This document shows, piece after piece, positions 6,007-15,094 of a stretch of DNA of 42,832 bases. The stretch spans positions 1 through 42,832 of the IMG/VR virus record IMGVR_UViG_3300030101_003318; one strand, 5' to 3'. The DNA is from a virus. Made by a program: the position numbers and the translations under genes. The notes beneath the pieces were generated by a model. That model had not been told where the DNA came from. It was given only the letters and a program-made list of their open reading frames with translations, and ran no database searches. How positions within the stretch are numbered: the stretch's first letter is position 1; the number at the start of each line of letters is the position of its first letter.

Positions 6007-7717
6007 TGCTCACAAGGTCGCACCCCGTGGCCTCGTTGAAAACATCGACTATCGCAAGGCACTGATTCGGGCCGCAGGGTCTGACAAGAGCGTGCAGTCG
6101 GATCTTCTTGCTCTTTGCAGGTCTGACATCTTGTTCTGGTGGAACTCTTTCGTCTTCACCTATGACCCGAGGCTTTCAGCCAGCGTGGTCCCCATGGTCA
6201 CCTATGGGTTTCAGGATGACGCAATCAGTGAGATCAATGACTCCATCGGGGTCCGCGACATCTGCATCAGCAAGAGCCGTGACATGGGTGCTTCTTGGAT
6301 GCTGGTGGGAATCTTCCTATATCGGTGGATGTTCCGGGATGGCGAATCGTTCCTACTGGTGAGCAGGAATGAGGACTATGTTGACAAGGCGGGCAACCCG
6401 AAGTCGCTGTTTTGGAAGATAGACTTTGTCATGAAACATCTGCCGGGTTGGATGCTTCCATCATTCTCTCGGACAAAGCTGAGACTTAGCAACAATGCGA
6501 ATGGATCGACGATTGACGGTGAGTCAACGACGGGAGATGTGGCTCGCGGCGATAGGCGAACTGCGATCGGGCTTGATGAGTTTGCGGCGTTTGATGTTGA
6601 TGCGGGCTATCGCGCGCTTGCAGCGACCCGCGATGCAACGAACTCGCGAATCTTCAATTCGACGCCTAACGGGACCAACAATGCGTTTCACGCGGTCGCA
6701 CAGAACGAAGAGATCAAGCAGGTAAGGCTGCATTGGACACTTCACCCAAAGAAAGCTGCTGGCTTGTACTACGAGGGCAGCAAGGCAAGGAGCCCTTGGT
6801 ATGACCGGGAAGCCAAGAGATGCGCCAGCCCGGTTGAGATTGCCCAAGAGCTTGACATCTCGTTCGGTGCATCCCAACAGGTTTTCTTTGATCTGGGATT
6901 GTTGGGCAAGTACACATCCAAGTACGTCCGGGCACCGTATGTCAGGGGTGACATTGAGTTTGACGACACCGTGAACAATGTCCACTTCGAGCCTTCCCCC
7001 CGAGGGAGGCTGAAAATGTGGGCTCACCCTGACCCGGCGGGCGACATGCCCAAGGATCGGTCGTACGCCATCGGCATTGACATTGCGACCGGGACGGGGT
7101 CGAGCAATTCTTGCCTGTCCATCGGTGACAGAAAGACCCGTGAGAAGGTGGGCGAGTTCGCCGTGCCAAACATGCGGCCCGATCAGCTTGCCCGGTATGC
7201 GGTGGCCTTGGCCCGGTGGCTTCGGGACCAGTACGGACTACCCGCTCTGCTTTGCTGGGAAGCCGCAGGCCCCGGCAGGATCTTCGGCGATGTGGTCGTG
7301 GAGCTGGGGCACCGTGAGATCTGGTTCCGCAAGAAGGAAGGCGGAGCAGTCAAGAAGCAGAGTGACATGATGGGCTGGGTTCCCACGCGAGAAACCAAGC
7401 TCACCCTGTTCGGGAACTATCGAAGGCAGCTCTTTTCGGAGTCCTTCATCAATAGATCGAAAGAAGCTCTCGCTGAATGCAGTGAGATTGTGTATATGCC
7501 GGGTGGCGGGATTGAGCATTCTCGTTCTGTCAGTGTTCGTGACTCTTCCGGTGCCCGCATGAATCACGGTGACAGAGCAACGGCGGATGCTCTGCTTTGC
7601 TTGTGCATGGGATATGAGGGGAACAAGAAAACCCCCAAGCCAACTATTCAACCCGGCAGCTTGATGTACCGACGCCGTAAGCAACAGGATGCCAAAAAGA
7701 AAGCGACCCAGTGGTGA
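5999..7717 (+). CDS. terL: Terminase large subunit, 572 aa
   Basis: Packaging motor ATPase plus nuclease. The ATPase domain has a Walker A-like SKSRDMGAS at 91 to 99 and a Walker B GLDEF with D193 and E194. The RNase H-fold nuclease has IGIDIATG with D361, CWEAAG with E421, and DRATAD with D525 and D530, the expected acidic triad. Length is typical. ATG 5999 follows GGGGAAG and overlaps the small-subunit stop, whereas an upstream TTG in the same frame lacks a site. The 3' end overlaps the portal start. It acts at the portal vertex, pumping DNA into the prohead and cutting it. Confident assignment. Confidence 0.95.
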   Translation: MLDAHKVAPRGLVENIDYRKALIRAAGSDKSVQSDLLALCRSDILFWWNSFVFTYDPRLSASVVPMVTYGFQDDAISEINDSIGVRDICISKSRDMGASWMLVGIFLYRWMFRDGESFLLVSRNEDYVDKAGNPKSLFWKIDFVMKHLPGWMLPSFSRTKLRLSNNANGSTIDGESTTGDVARGDRRTAIGLDEFAAFDVDAGYRALAATRDATNSRIFNSTPNGTNNAFHAVAQNEEIKQVRLHWTLHPKKAAGLYYEGSKARSPWYDREAKRCASPVEIAQELDISFGASQQVFFDLGLLGKYTSKYVRAPYVRGDIEFDDTVNNVHFEPSPRGRLKMWAHPDPAGDMPKDRSYAIGIDIATGTGSSNSCLSIGDRKTREKVGEFAVPNMRPDQLARYAVALARWLRDQYGLPALLCWEAAGPGRIFGDVVVELGHREIWFRKKEGGAVKKQSDMMGWVPTRETKLTLFGNYRRQLFSESFINRSKEALAECSEIVYMPGGGIEHSRSVSVRDSSGARMNHGDRATADALLCLCMGYEGNKKTPKPTIQPGSLMYRRRKQQDAKKKATQW

Positions 7718-9504
7718 GCGACTACAGCAAACTAAGTCAGGCCTTTGAGTGGTCAAGACTGCGAATGCTCCCGTTCCGAGAAGAACGGGTCAGAAATCTC
7801 AAGACATACCTCGGGCGTCACTACAACGGTGAGGCTACGAGTGATCGTGTTCCTGTGAACATGCTTGAGATGGCAGTCCAGATCTATCGGCGGAACCTTG
7901 TCACGGCCAACCCTTCGGTCCGGATCCGTACGCAGAAGCGTTCGCTTCGCCCGGTGGCTCGGAAGTTCCAGTTGGCAATGGGCAAGGTTCTTCAGGAGAT
8001 GGACTTCAAGCAGGCGATGAACACCGTGGTGTTTGACGCCCTGTTTGGAATCGGCGTTGCGAAGATCGGCATCACTGACAAGGCTCTGGGTGAGATGCCC
8101 GGATACCTGCACGATGCGGGCTTCCCGTTCATGGACGCGGTCGATCTCGATGATCTGGTCCTCGACATGAATGCCAAGCACTGGGAAGCCATGCAGTTCG
8201 TGGGGAACCGGTACGAACTTCCCTATGACGAGGCCATGGACTCGAAGGTGTTTACCTTCAAGAACAAGCCCACGCCCAAGCAGCAGCAGGCCTACAACGA
8301 GTATGGCGACCAGAAGGTCAGCTCCCTCGATTCCAAGCAGGCCTACGGGACCGCGACCTACACGCGGGCCAAGGATGTCGTTGAGCTTTGGGACATCTAT
8401 ATGCCCTACGAGGGTGTGATCCTGACCTTCGCCTGTGATTCTCGCGGCGTTCCGATCATGGATGAGCCCGTCCGCGAAGTCGAGTGGAAGGGGCCTGAGA
8501 TTGGTCCATACATCCCTCTGGCCCTTGGCGAGGTCAGTGGCAATCTGATGCCGCTGCCCCCCATCGCCAACCTTGTGGACCTGAATGACGCCCTGAACCG
8601 ATCGTTCCGAAAGCTCGTACGCCAGTCCGACCGCCAGAAGACCATCACGCTGGTGGCGTCTGGGGCGGATGATGACGGGGATCGCATCCTGCACGCCGAT
8701 GACGGTGACATGATCCGGGTCGATCGGCCTGAAGCTACCCGAGAAAGCCGGTTCGGCGGGGTTGACCAGAACAACCTTGCCTTCGGCATCCAGCTCCGGC
8801 AGCTCTTTGACTACATGGCTGGCAACCTGTCCGCCATGGGTGGGCTGTCCGTGCAGGCGGATACTGTCGGACAAGAGGAGATCATCAAGGCATCCTCGTC
8901 CCAGAAGATCCAAGACATGCAGTCCGCTGTCATTCAGTTCGCCGAGCGGTGTGTCCGGTCGGTGGCCTCGTGGGTCTGGTACGACCCGGTCCGCCGGTAC
9001 GACCTCGTGGATGTCATGAGCGACACTGGTTTTGAGGTGCCGCTGACATTCAAGCCCAAGGATCGGAAGGAGTCCGAGTTCCTTGAGATGAACTTTGACA
9101 TCTCTCCCTCCTCGATGCGTGAGTCGAACCCGCAGCAAAAGTTGGGGATCTTGGCCAATACTGTCAGCAACTTCCTCGTTCCTCTCACCCCGAACCTTCA
9201 GCAGCAGGGCCTGACCATCGACGCCACGGCCTTCATTCGCCAGATTGCTGAACTTTCAAATATGCCTGAAATCGAGAGCCTTGTCATTCCCGTGGGCGAC
9301 CCCGGCGAGGCGGCGACTCTCATGATGGAGCAGGAGGGTGGGAGCCCAGCTTCGACCACCCGGACCAACATCAGGCGGAACATCCCGACCGGCGGAACCC
9401 AAGAGGCCCGCGAATCAGCCGTTATTCAGTCCCTGATGGGGAACTCGCCCGCTCCGGGACAGCAGCAGATGATGCAGCAGCCAGCACCGGAAGCCCCCCG
9501 CTGA
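7711..9504 (+). CDS. Portal (head-tail connector) protein, 597 aa
   Basis: It follows the large terminase and overlaps its end. The start is GTG 7711 or GTG 7714, and the latter gives a GTGA overlap. Length and order (terminase, portal, scaffold, capsid) fit a podovirus-type portal that forms the dodecameric DNA channel. Features seen include an N-terminal helical segment with REERVRNLKTYLGRHYNG, a long middle with VDLNDALNRSFRKLVRQSDR, and a C-terminal region LNFDISPSS-like followed by a Gln- and Met-rich tail (APGQQQMMQQPAPEAPR). There is no catalytic motif. Identity rests on length, neighbours and overall pattern. Confidence 0.85.
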   Translation: MVSDYSKLSQAFEWSRLRMLPFREERVRNLKTYLGRHYNGEATSDRVPVNMLEMAVQIYRRNLVTANPSVRIRTQKRSLRPVARKFQLAMGKVLQEMDFKQAMNTVVFDALFGIGVAKIGITDKALGEMPGYLHDAGFPFMDAVDLDDLVLDMNAKHWEAMQFVGNRYELPYDEAMDSKVFTFKNKPTPKQQQAYNEYGDQKVSSLDSKQAYGTATYTRAKDVVELWDIYMPYEGVILTFACDSRGVPIMDEPVREVEWKGPEIGPYIPLALGEVSGNLMPLPPIANLVDLNDALNRSFRKLVRQSDRQKTITLVASGADDDGDRILHADDGDMIRVDRPEATRESRFGGVDQNNLAFGIQLRQLFDYMAGNLSAMGGLSVQADTVGQEEIIKASSSQKIQDMQSAVIQFAERCVRSVASWVWYDPVRRYDLVDVMSDTGFEVPLTFKPKDRKESEFLEMNFDISPSSMRESNPQQKLGILANTVSNFLVPLTPNLQQQGLTIDATAFIRQIAELSNMPEIESLVIPVGDPGEAATLMMEQEGGSPASTTRTNIRRNIPTGGTQEARESAVIQSLMGNSPAPGQQQMMQQPAPEAPR

Positions 9505-9516
9505 TATTCTCAAGCC

Positions 9517-9873
9517 ATGCCAAACTACCGATATCGACATCCTGAGACCGGTGAGGAGAAGGTTCTGTTCATGTCCATGACAGAAATGTGGGACAAGACA
9601 AAAGGTGAAGGAATTGAAATTGACGGATTAGTTTGGGAACGCGATATTGTCGGGGAACACAGCCGACAGAAGCCAAACAGCAAGGGGTGGCCTCTTTACA
9701 GCGATGCCGCTGGAACCCACCCGGATGAAATCCCGAAAGCGATGGAGGAAATGCGTCGAAAAGGTGTAAACTTGAACTACACCTCGGACGGGCGGGCAAT
9801 CTTTGAGAATGCCAGCCAGCGGCGTAGGGCTTTCCGAGCCATGGGACTACAGGACATGCAAGGATATGACTGA
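9517..9873 (+). CDS. Portal-adjacent conserved phage protein, FmdB-like N-terminus, 118 aa
   Basis: The opening MPNYRYRHPETGEE resembles the start of FmdB-type zinc ribbons but lacks the cysteines. The C-terminal half (GWPLYSDAAGTHPDEI, then GVNLNYTSDGRAIF and RRRAFRAMGL) matches a pattern I know from small proteins encoded between portal and scaffold genes of many phages. Its function in those phages is not established. A link to head assembly is suggested by position. It overlaps the next gene by eight bases. Confidence 0.85.
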   Translation: MPNYRYRHPETGEEKVLFMSMTEMWDKTKGEGIEIDGLVWERDIVGEHSRQKPNSKGWPLYSDAAGTHPDEIPKAMEEMRRKGVNLNYTSDGRAIFENASQRRRAFRAMGLQDMQGYD

Positions 9874-10534
9874 AGAAAACAACGAAAACAACGAGAAAAG
9901 CCCGTACGACTTTCAGGATCCCAGCGAAAAGATGGCTGAGATTATCGCGGAGGGATCCCCCGAACCATTCAGTGACAATGATCCGGGAGACGAAAGCGAC
10001 CACGAAACCAAGCAAGCACCTGCTGAGGCAGAGCCAGCTCCTGAGCAAGTCTCGGAGCCGTCCGTCTCCAGCATGAAGAAGATCGGCGACTACCTCGATG
10101 AAGATCTAGCCGGGGTTGTGTCGAATCTGGTTCAGGAAATCGATCGGCTCAAGTCTGAGCGTCAGACGGTTTCCCAAGCCGCCAAGGTTGATGAACTTGT
10201 CAGCTCCCTCGGCGATGAATGGCAGCCCGTGTTCCGAGACAAGTCGAACCGGGCAAAGCTCAAGACCGCTATCGATGTAATGACACAGGGTTACAAGCGG
10301 TCCAATGTTCCCCTTCCGGATGAAGGTGAACTCATTCAAAAGGCACTCCGAATGGAGTTCGGCGGTGTCAAAGAAACCATTGAACAAGAAGCCACCGAAG
10401 CCAAGGTCGAAGACCGCAAGTCCCAGATGATCTCTCGGGCAAGCGGGCGGCGTACGGATTCGCTCTCCCCCAAGGAGTCAGCACTCCGTGCCGTTCACAA
10501 GATCATGGCGGAACGTGGAATCTACAATTCTTAG
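9866..10534 (+). CDS. Probable capsid scaffolding protein, 222 aa
   Basis: It lies directly before the major capsid gene. The N-terminal half is strongly acidic and disordered (MTEENNENNEKSPYDF, then Glu/Asp/Pro-rich to about residue 75). A helical or coiled-coil region follows (VSNLVQEIDRLKSERQTVSQ), and the C-terminal part is basic with ALRAVHKIMAERGIYNS. This acidic-helical-basic layout is typical of scaffolds whose C-terminus binds the coat protein. ATG 9866 is chosen over in-frame upstream codons because the acidic coding pattern starts there. Confidence 0.8.
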   Translation: MTEENNENNEKSPYDFQDPSEKMAEIIAEGSPEPFSDNDPGDESDHETKQAPAEAEPAPEQVSEPSVSSMKKIGDYLDEDLAGVVSNLVQEIDRLKSERQTVSQAAKVDELVSSLGDEWQPVFRDKSNRAKLKTAIDVMTQGYKRSNVPLPDEGELIQKALRMEFGGVKETIEQEATEAKVEDRKSQMISRASGRRTDSLSPKESALRAVHKIMAERGIYNS

Positions 10535-10547
10535 GGAGTAGACCAAA

Positions 10548-11669
10548 ATGGCCATTGCCGTTTCGGATCTTCAGGATCTCATCACGACCACCCAGAAGGA
10601 ACTGGGTGAACTTCGGTGGACCGAAATCGCCACCGACCTCACTGAACACACGGCCCTTTCGAGCCTGCTTCAGGAATCTCGCGTCCAGTTTTCCGCCGGT
10701 ACCTCGGTCCAGTGGAATGTCATGGTCGAGAACAGCGGTCTTGCCAAGGACACCAGCCTGTTTGCCACCGACGAGGTGAACATCGGCGATGTCATGAAGA
10801 CTGCTGAGATTGGCTGGAAGCACCAGACTGTCAACTACGCCATCGAGCGTCGTGAGATTGCGTTCAACCGCGATCCCCGCCGTATCGTTGACCTCGTTGC
10901 GGTTCGCCGTGCTGACGCCATGATCTCGCTCGCCGAACACATGGAGAAGCGTTTCTGGGGTGCCCCCTCGACCGCGTCCGATCTCAAGATGAACGGCGTT
11001 GGATACTGGGTGACCACCTCGGGCAGCGAGCCTTCTGTTGGCACTGGTGCCTTCGCTGGTGGCGACCTCTTCTCGGGCGGCACCGCTGGCCTGAGCAGCA
11101 CCACCTACCCCCGCTGGCAGAACTGGTGGGGTCACTACGACGCTGCCGATCTTGACGGGACCACCACTGGCGGCGACAACTACGGTGCCGATGGCGTCTT
11201 CCCCGTCCTTGGCCTGACCAAGCAGATGCGTGAGGCGTACGTCAAGACCGGCTTCAAGCCGATCGCCAACGCCAGCGTTCCGACCTACAACACCGGTGAC
11301 CGCCACGGTATCTACTGCGGATACGGGGCTCTCGCTGGTCTTGAGCGGATCGTCGAGCGGACCAACGACAAGGTCACCTCTGCCGATCTCCAGCCCTACG
11401 CTGGTCGCGTGATGTTCCGTGGCGTGCCGATCACCTACGTTCCGCACCTTGACAATGCGACGAACGACCCGATCTACATGCTCAACTGGGGCGTCTTCCA
11501 CCCGGTGTTCCTCGAAGGTGAGTACATGCGTGAGATGGGTCCGGACGTTGCTCCGAACCAGCACACCACGCTCGTCACCCACATCGACTGCACCGTCAAC
11601 ACTTACTGCACCGATCGACGCCGCAACGCGGTTCTTTCGACCGATGCTGTGACCATCCCTAACGCCTGA
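10548..11669 (+). CDS. Major capsid protein, 373 aa
   Basis: It follows the scaffold and precedes decoration-like genes. The sequence shows a coat-like N-terminal segment (MAIAVSDLQDLITTTQ), a segment with VQWNVMVENSGLAKDT, a helix IVDLVAVRRADAMISLAEHM, a Gly/Trp-rich insertion around 165 to 215, and a C-terminal beta-rich part with YMLNWGVFHPVFLEGEYM. Size and order fit an HK97-fold capsid protein, the main shell component. The strong GGGAG site before ATG and the codon regularity fit high expression. Confidence 0.9.
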   Translation: MAIAVSDLQDLITTTQKELGELRWTEIATDLTEHTALSSLLQESRVQFSAGTSVQWNVMVENSGLAKDTSLFATDEVNIGDVMKTAEIGWKHQTVNYAIERREIAFNRDPRRIVDLVAVRRADAMISLAEHMEKRFWGAPSTASDLKMNGVGYWVTTSGSEPSVGTGAFAGGDLFSGGTAGLSSTTYPRWQNWWGHYDAADLDGTTTGGDNYGADGVFPVLGLTKQMREAYVKTGFKPIANASVPTYNTGDRHGIYCGYGALAGLERIVERTNDKVTSADLQPYAGRVMFRGVPITYVPHLDNATNDPIYMLNWGVFHPVFLEGEYMREMGPDVAPNQHTTLVTHIDCTVNTYCTDRRRNAVLSTDAVTIPNA

Positions 11670-11692
11670 TCTCGCAGAAAGGAGTCAGAACA

Positions 11693-12400
11693 ATGGGAAT
11701 GATCGTTAGCTACAACCGTGGTGCGCAGGCTTCCAAGCCTCATCTTGCTTATGGCGAAGATGGCCAGTCGCTCTTCACGGACTTCAACAGCACGCTCGCA
11801 AAGGATCCCGTGGTCACCAAGGATGGCACTGTCGCGGATTCTCAGGCGTCAGCTCTCGGTTCCGTCGTCGTGCTGGATCAGGGCGGAAGTCTTCTGTCCA
11901 ACAACAGCGGCCACTGTTTCAGGCCCGCCGATGGGGTTGTCTTCTCGGGTGCAGCCCGTGCGATCAGCATCTTCGGCGCAAACGACACGGTGAACCATGA
12001 CATTGGCTTCTCCAATAACGCCGATGCCAACCCGGCTGAGTCGATCGGGTTCACCCTCACTTCTGTTGGTGATGGCACCGACAGCAGCCCGGCCGAGGCC
12101 ACTACTGTCGTCTGTCGTTACGACGATGGCTCCACGGACAGTTCGGTGACGCTTGCGTCTACCCAGCTTCCGGACAGCTTCTCTGTTGAGGGCTTCAACG
12201 AGTACCGGGTTCTGGTGGAATGCGAAGGCGGAGCTGTGGTCGCCAAGTATTTCGTCAACGGAACGCAGGTCGCCGAAATCAACAAGAGCGGCGGAGCATG
12301 GGCTGCGGCAGGTCTCAAGTGGGCCGTGACCAACCTGACCGGAAGCGCGACGCACGACATTGGTGTTGACTGGATCTCTCTCGGATCCAACGTCCGCTGA
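11693..12400 (+). CDS. Capsid decoration-like protein 1 (lectin-type beta fold), 235 aa
   Basis: It lies immediately after the capsid gene, behind a strong AAAGGAG site. It is beta-rich with Gly, Ser and Asp, and ends FNEYRVLVECEGG..., KYFVNGTQVAEI, DWISLGSNVR. This has the look of LamG/concanavalin-like jelly-roll proteins often found downstream of capsid genes in environmental phages, where they are thought to decorate the head or bind surfaces. Its N-terminus (MGMIVSYNRG) resembles that of the next gene (MGIVSYWGQKG), suggesting paralogy. The assignment rests on context and fold pattern. Confidence 0.7.
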   Translation: MGMIVSYNRGAQASKPHLAYGEDGQSLFTDFNSTLAKDPVVTKDGTVADSQASALGSVVVLDQGGSLLSNNSGHCFRPADGVVFSGAARAISIFGANDTVNHDIGFSNNADANPAESIGFTLTSVGDGTDSSPAEATTVVCRYDDGSTDSSVTLASTQLPDSFSVEGFNEYRVLVECEGGAVVAKYFVNGTQVAEINKSGGAWAAAGLKWAVTNLTGSATHDIGVDWISLGSNVR

Positions 12401-12414
12401 GGGCAAACAAAGTG

Positions 12415-12441
12415 GGGGGCGGGGCCATAGGCCTCGCCCCC
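12415..12441 (+). terminator. Strong 12-bp hairpin between decoration genes
   Basis: GGGGGCGGGGCC, loop ATA, GGCCTCGCCCCC: twelve pairs with one G-U. It is followed by TGATTCC, not a T-run, so it is either a partial terminator that reduces transcription past the capsid and first decoration gene, or a processing or stability hairpin that protects the capsid message. Confidence 0.55.
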
Positions 12442-12465
12442 TGATTCCAGAAAGGAGCCATGAAA

Positions 12466-13152
12466 ATGGCCATGGGAATTGTTAGTTACTGGGGGCAGAA
12501 GGGTGCCTTCACTCCGTATCAAATCGATCGCGAGCAGAACAACGTCTTCTTCTTCGATCCCATGTACGGCACTGATCTCGGCGCGGTTGACACCGCGCTC
12601 ACCAGCGGATCCGCTGTTATTGATAGCAACCAGACCTACGACGGGGCTCGCCTGAAGGTCACTGCTGGGGCGGCGACTGCGGCTCAGGGCATGAATGTCC
12701 AGTGGCGTCATTACGCACACACGCCGGATGCGAGCAAGAAGATCTACTTCCGAGCCAAGCTCCGGTTCACCGGGAGTGTGACCGCCGAGTTTTTCTGTGG
12801 CCTTGCCCCGAAGGATTCGACATTGATTGCGAGCAGCGCGCTGTCTAACAAGGCGATCGGCTTCGCCCAGCTCGGCGATGATGGCAACATTGATTGCCTG
12901 ACCTCGAATGCCACGGATGGGTCAGCCATCACCGAAACCCTCGCTTTCGCTGCGGCGTTGGACACCGAGTATGACCTTCAGTTTCTTGCGACGACGAGCA
13001 AGGTCCGCTACTGGGTGAACGGAATCGAAAAGCCTGCGATCACAACGAACATCCCGACCAGTGCCTTGACCCCCACGCTCGTACTTCAGGGTGCCGGTAG
13101 CGGGACGCCCCTTGTTTGGCTTGAGTGCATGTACGCCCAGCGTGAACGATGA
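12466..13152 (+). CDS. Capsid decoration-like protein 2 (lectin-type beta fold), 228 aa
   Basis: The start at ATG 12466 is eight bases after AAAGGAG, the spacing used by the preceding gene; ATG 12460 is possible but only two bases away. The sequence follows a recurrent pattern: FRAKLRFTGSVTAEFFCGLA, then IGFAQLGDDGNID, then YWVNGIEKPAITTNIPT and WLECMYAQRER. This is typical of LamG-like decoration proteins near phage capsid genes. It probably sits on the capsid surface. It shares its N-terminal motif with the previous gene, so a duplication is likely. Confidence 0.75.
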   Translation: MAMGIVSYWGQKGAFTPYQIDREQNNVFFFDPMYGTDLGAVDTALTSGSAVIDSNQTYDGARLKVTAGAATAAQGMNVQWRHYAHTPDASKKIYFRAKLRFTGSVTAEFFCGLAPKDSTLIASSALSNKAIGFAQLGDDGNIDCLTSNATDGSAITETLAFAAALDTEYDLQFLATTSKVRYWVNGIEKPAITTNIPTSALTPTLVLQGAGSGTPLVWLECMYAQRER

Positions 13153-13173
13153 CATCAATCGATAGGAGCTAGG

Positions 13174-13989
13174 ATGCCGCATTTTGGATTCCGCGATCGC
13201 CTCCCGACAAGTTTCGGGTCGGAGAATCTCAGAGAAAAGGTTGTCCTGTTCGATGACTTCTCCTCGCCCGACCCAGAAGACAACAGTTGGACTATCAACA
13301 AAAGCTCGGCGGCTTCTCAAGCAAGTGCCGGAGTGCTGGTGCATCCGAACGGCCTGTACTGCCTTGGCGCAGTCGGTGATGGGCTGGGCACCGCAATCCA
13401 CGCTCATACGACTGACGTTTGGTCATGCAACTCCGGGGTGCCACTGAGCGTCGGAGCTTCGGTTGCTTTTGACGCCGATGCCACGACATCCAGTTCTGAG
13501 CTTCCTGCGACAAAGTTCGCATCGACAGGTTTCTTCTTTGGGTTCGCCGCTGGACCTATCAGCTACGCACTGTCGCCCCTTACCAATGGTAGCTTCGACA
13601 GCGACCCCGGAATTGCGGCGGGGTCAGAGATCTGCGGGTTTGTCCGAGATGTAACCACGCTTGAAGAGGGTGCTGCTGGGCCTTTGTTCCAGCTCGTACA
13701 CATCAAAAATGTGGGCGGAACCTACACCAACACTCGCGTCCCAATCCAGTTTGATGGGATCTTTGATACCAAGAGGCTCATGACTTTTGGGCTGAATGTA
13801 ACTAAGAACGGACTCGTCAAGGCAACCATTGATGACGAAGATGTCGCCGAGCTTCGGCCAAGCTGGAGCCATGACGCCCATGAGATCCTCTTGTCATCCG
13901 TAAATATCAAGCAGGGGAGCTTTCCAGAGTCTCTTGTCATTGACTACGTCTATGCCGCACAGGATCGTGCCGGGTACTCATTCCCATGA
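13174..13989 (+). CDS. Decoration- or lectin-like protein 3, 271 aa
   Basis: Third in the row after the capsid gene, with a GGAG site before ATG. The sequence is beta-rich: FDDFSSPDPEDNSWTI at the start, SVGASVAFDADATTSS, FASTGFFFGFAAGP, and an end VIDYVYAAQDRAGYSFP that echoes the ECMYAQRER end of the previous gene. It is longer than its neighbours. It is probably another jelly-roll surface protein. The function (decoration, host glycan binding) is inferred. Its stop overlaps the next start (ATGA). Confidence 0.7.
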   Translation: MPHFGFRDRLPTSFGSENLREKVVLFDDFSSPDPEDNSWTINKSSAASQASAGVLVHPNGLYCLGAVGDGLGTAIHAHTTDVWSCNSGVPLSVGASVAFDADATTSSSELPATKFASTGFFFGFAAGPISYALSPLTNGSFDSDPGIAAGSEICGFVRDVTTLEEGAAGPLFQLVHIKNVGGTYTNTRVPIQFDGIFDTKRLMTFGLNVTKNGLVKATIDDEDVAELRPSWSHDAHEILLSSVNIKQGSFPESLVIDYVYAAQDRAGYSFP

Positions 13990-14351
13990 CCCTGCCCCAA
14001 TTCAATTTCGACTTCGTTTCCGGCGAAACTTTTACGCTGGAGATCACCTACAAAGACGCCGCTGGCAACCCAGTCAATCTTTCGTCGGGCTATGTGGTTG
14101 ACATTGATGGGCGGGTGGACGCTAGCTCGGCCTCCACGCTCTTCGCAGTGGACTCGACCACAAGTGCGGTGACCTTGTCTTCGGGGTCGCCGAACATCGT
14201 GATGACGCTTGCGGCCAGTGTCACGGGCGGAATCACCGCCCCGGCCACGGGTGTCTACGATGTCAAGGTGAAGGAAACGACTCCGGATCCTGATGTTGTC
14301 CGTTACATCCTTGGCGGCCAGTTCACCGTCCTGAAGGCGGTGACTGCGTGA
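13986..14351 (+). CDS. Small beta-rich structural protein, 121 aa
   Basis: The opening FNFDFVSGETFTLEITYKD followed by AAGNPVNLSSGY and a late TGVYDVKVKETTPDP resembles the N-terminal beta domain of phage receptor-binding or baseplate-upper proteins (BppU-type), here as a stand-alone gene. It overlaps both neighbours (ATGA, GTGA) and sits at the head of the fibre genes. It may link a fibre to the virion. Family assignment is tentative. Confidence 0.75.
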   Translation: MTLPQFNFDFVSGETFTLEITYKDAAGNPVNLSSGYVVDIDGRVDASSASTLFAVDSTTSAVTLSSGSPNIVMTLAASVTGGITAPATGVYDVKVKETTPDPDVVRYILGGQFTVLKAVTA

Positions 14352-15094
14352 CCGATGTCACGGTCCAAGAGCCGGGGTTCACGGTTGATGTTTCGGTTCC
14401 GAGCATTGGCACTGTCACCTCGGTTTCCGAGACCGTCCCAAGCACGACTGTACCTGTCACCTCTACCACATTTAGCGTCGAGGTAGAAGAGCGTCCCAAG
14501 CCCACCATCTTAGTAGGCGACGACATTCCGACGACGTATGTCAAGTCGTTGAGTGTTGGGTCTGGTCCGCTGTCGGTATCAATTGACTCGTCCAACGATG
14601 TCACCATCACTCATCTTGGGCCGGAGTCAACAGGGCTTACTTATCAGGTCTACCCCACCTCTATCCTCGTGGATTCGACCGGGCATGTCCGGGCAGTGGT
14701 CGGGGAGTCAACCGCAGCCAGCTACCGGACAAGCCTTGGCCTGACTTCAATCGCGACCGAGAACCCCTCAAACGTCCTCACCAATTCGAACACGACGAGC
14801 TTGGGCCGCTCGATCGCCAATTCATCCGACTCTGCGGCGGCGAGGACTGCTCTCTCTCTGGGGACCGCGTCAACGTATGACTTTGGAGATTTTGCTGCCG
14901 CAGCACACAATCACTCCGCTGACAACATCACCAGCGGAAGGCTCGCGTTGGATCGGCTCCCAGAGCTTGAGACATTCATCCCATTCAAAGAGTCCTTCGT
15001 TCTTCTTGACGGTGGGGCAGCTAATACTTCTTCGTTCACCCCGATCTCGGATATGTTTCCAGACGGGGCAAGGTTCGACGGGAGAACTCCGTAA
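14348..15094 (+). CDS. Tail-fibre-like protein, 248 aa
   Basis: GTG start in a GTGA overlap. The N-terminal 60 residues are Val/Thr/Ser-rich. The middle has the fibre-type segments RTSLGLTSIAT and RTALSLGTAS, then AHNHSADNITSGRLALDRLP, a pattern very common in trimeric phage fibres where short beta repeats precede the tip. The end is not a recognised receptor domain. It overlaps the next gene (TAATG), so the two may be co-translated fibre components. Confidence 0.75.
   Translation: MTDVTVQEPGFTVDVSVPSIGTVTSVSETVPSTTVPVTSTTFSVEVEERPKPTILVGDDIPTTYVKSLSVGSGPLSVSIDSSNDVTITHLGPESTGLTYQVYPTSILVDSTGHVRAVVGESTAASYRTSLGLTSIATENPSNVLTNSNTTSLGRSIANSSDSAAARTALSLGTASTYDFGDFAAAAHNHSADNITSGRLALDRLPELETFIPFKESFVLLDGGAANTSSFTPISDMFPDGARFDGRTP

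Noticed and set aside
7753-9138. 461-codon minus-strand open frame opposite the portal gene
   Set aside because: High-GC antisense frame. The portal frame has the protein-like composition, and no minus-strand gene or signal is nearby.
10503-11582. 359-codon minus-strand frame opposite the capsid gene
   Set aside because: Shadow of the strongly biased capsid codons.
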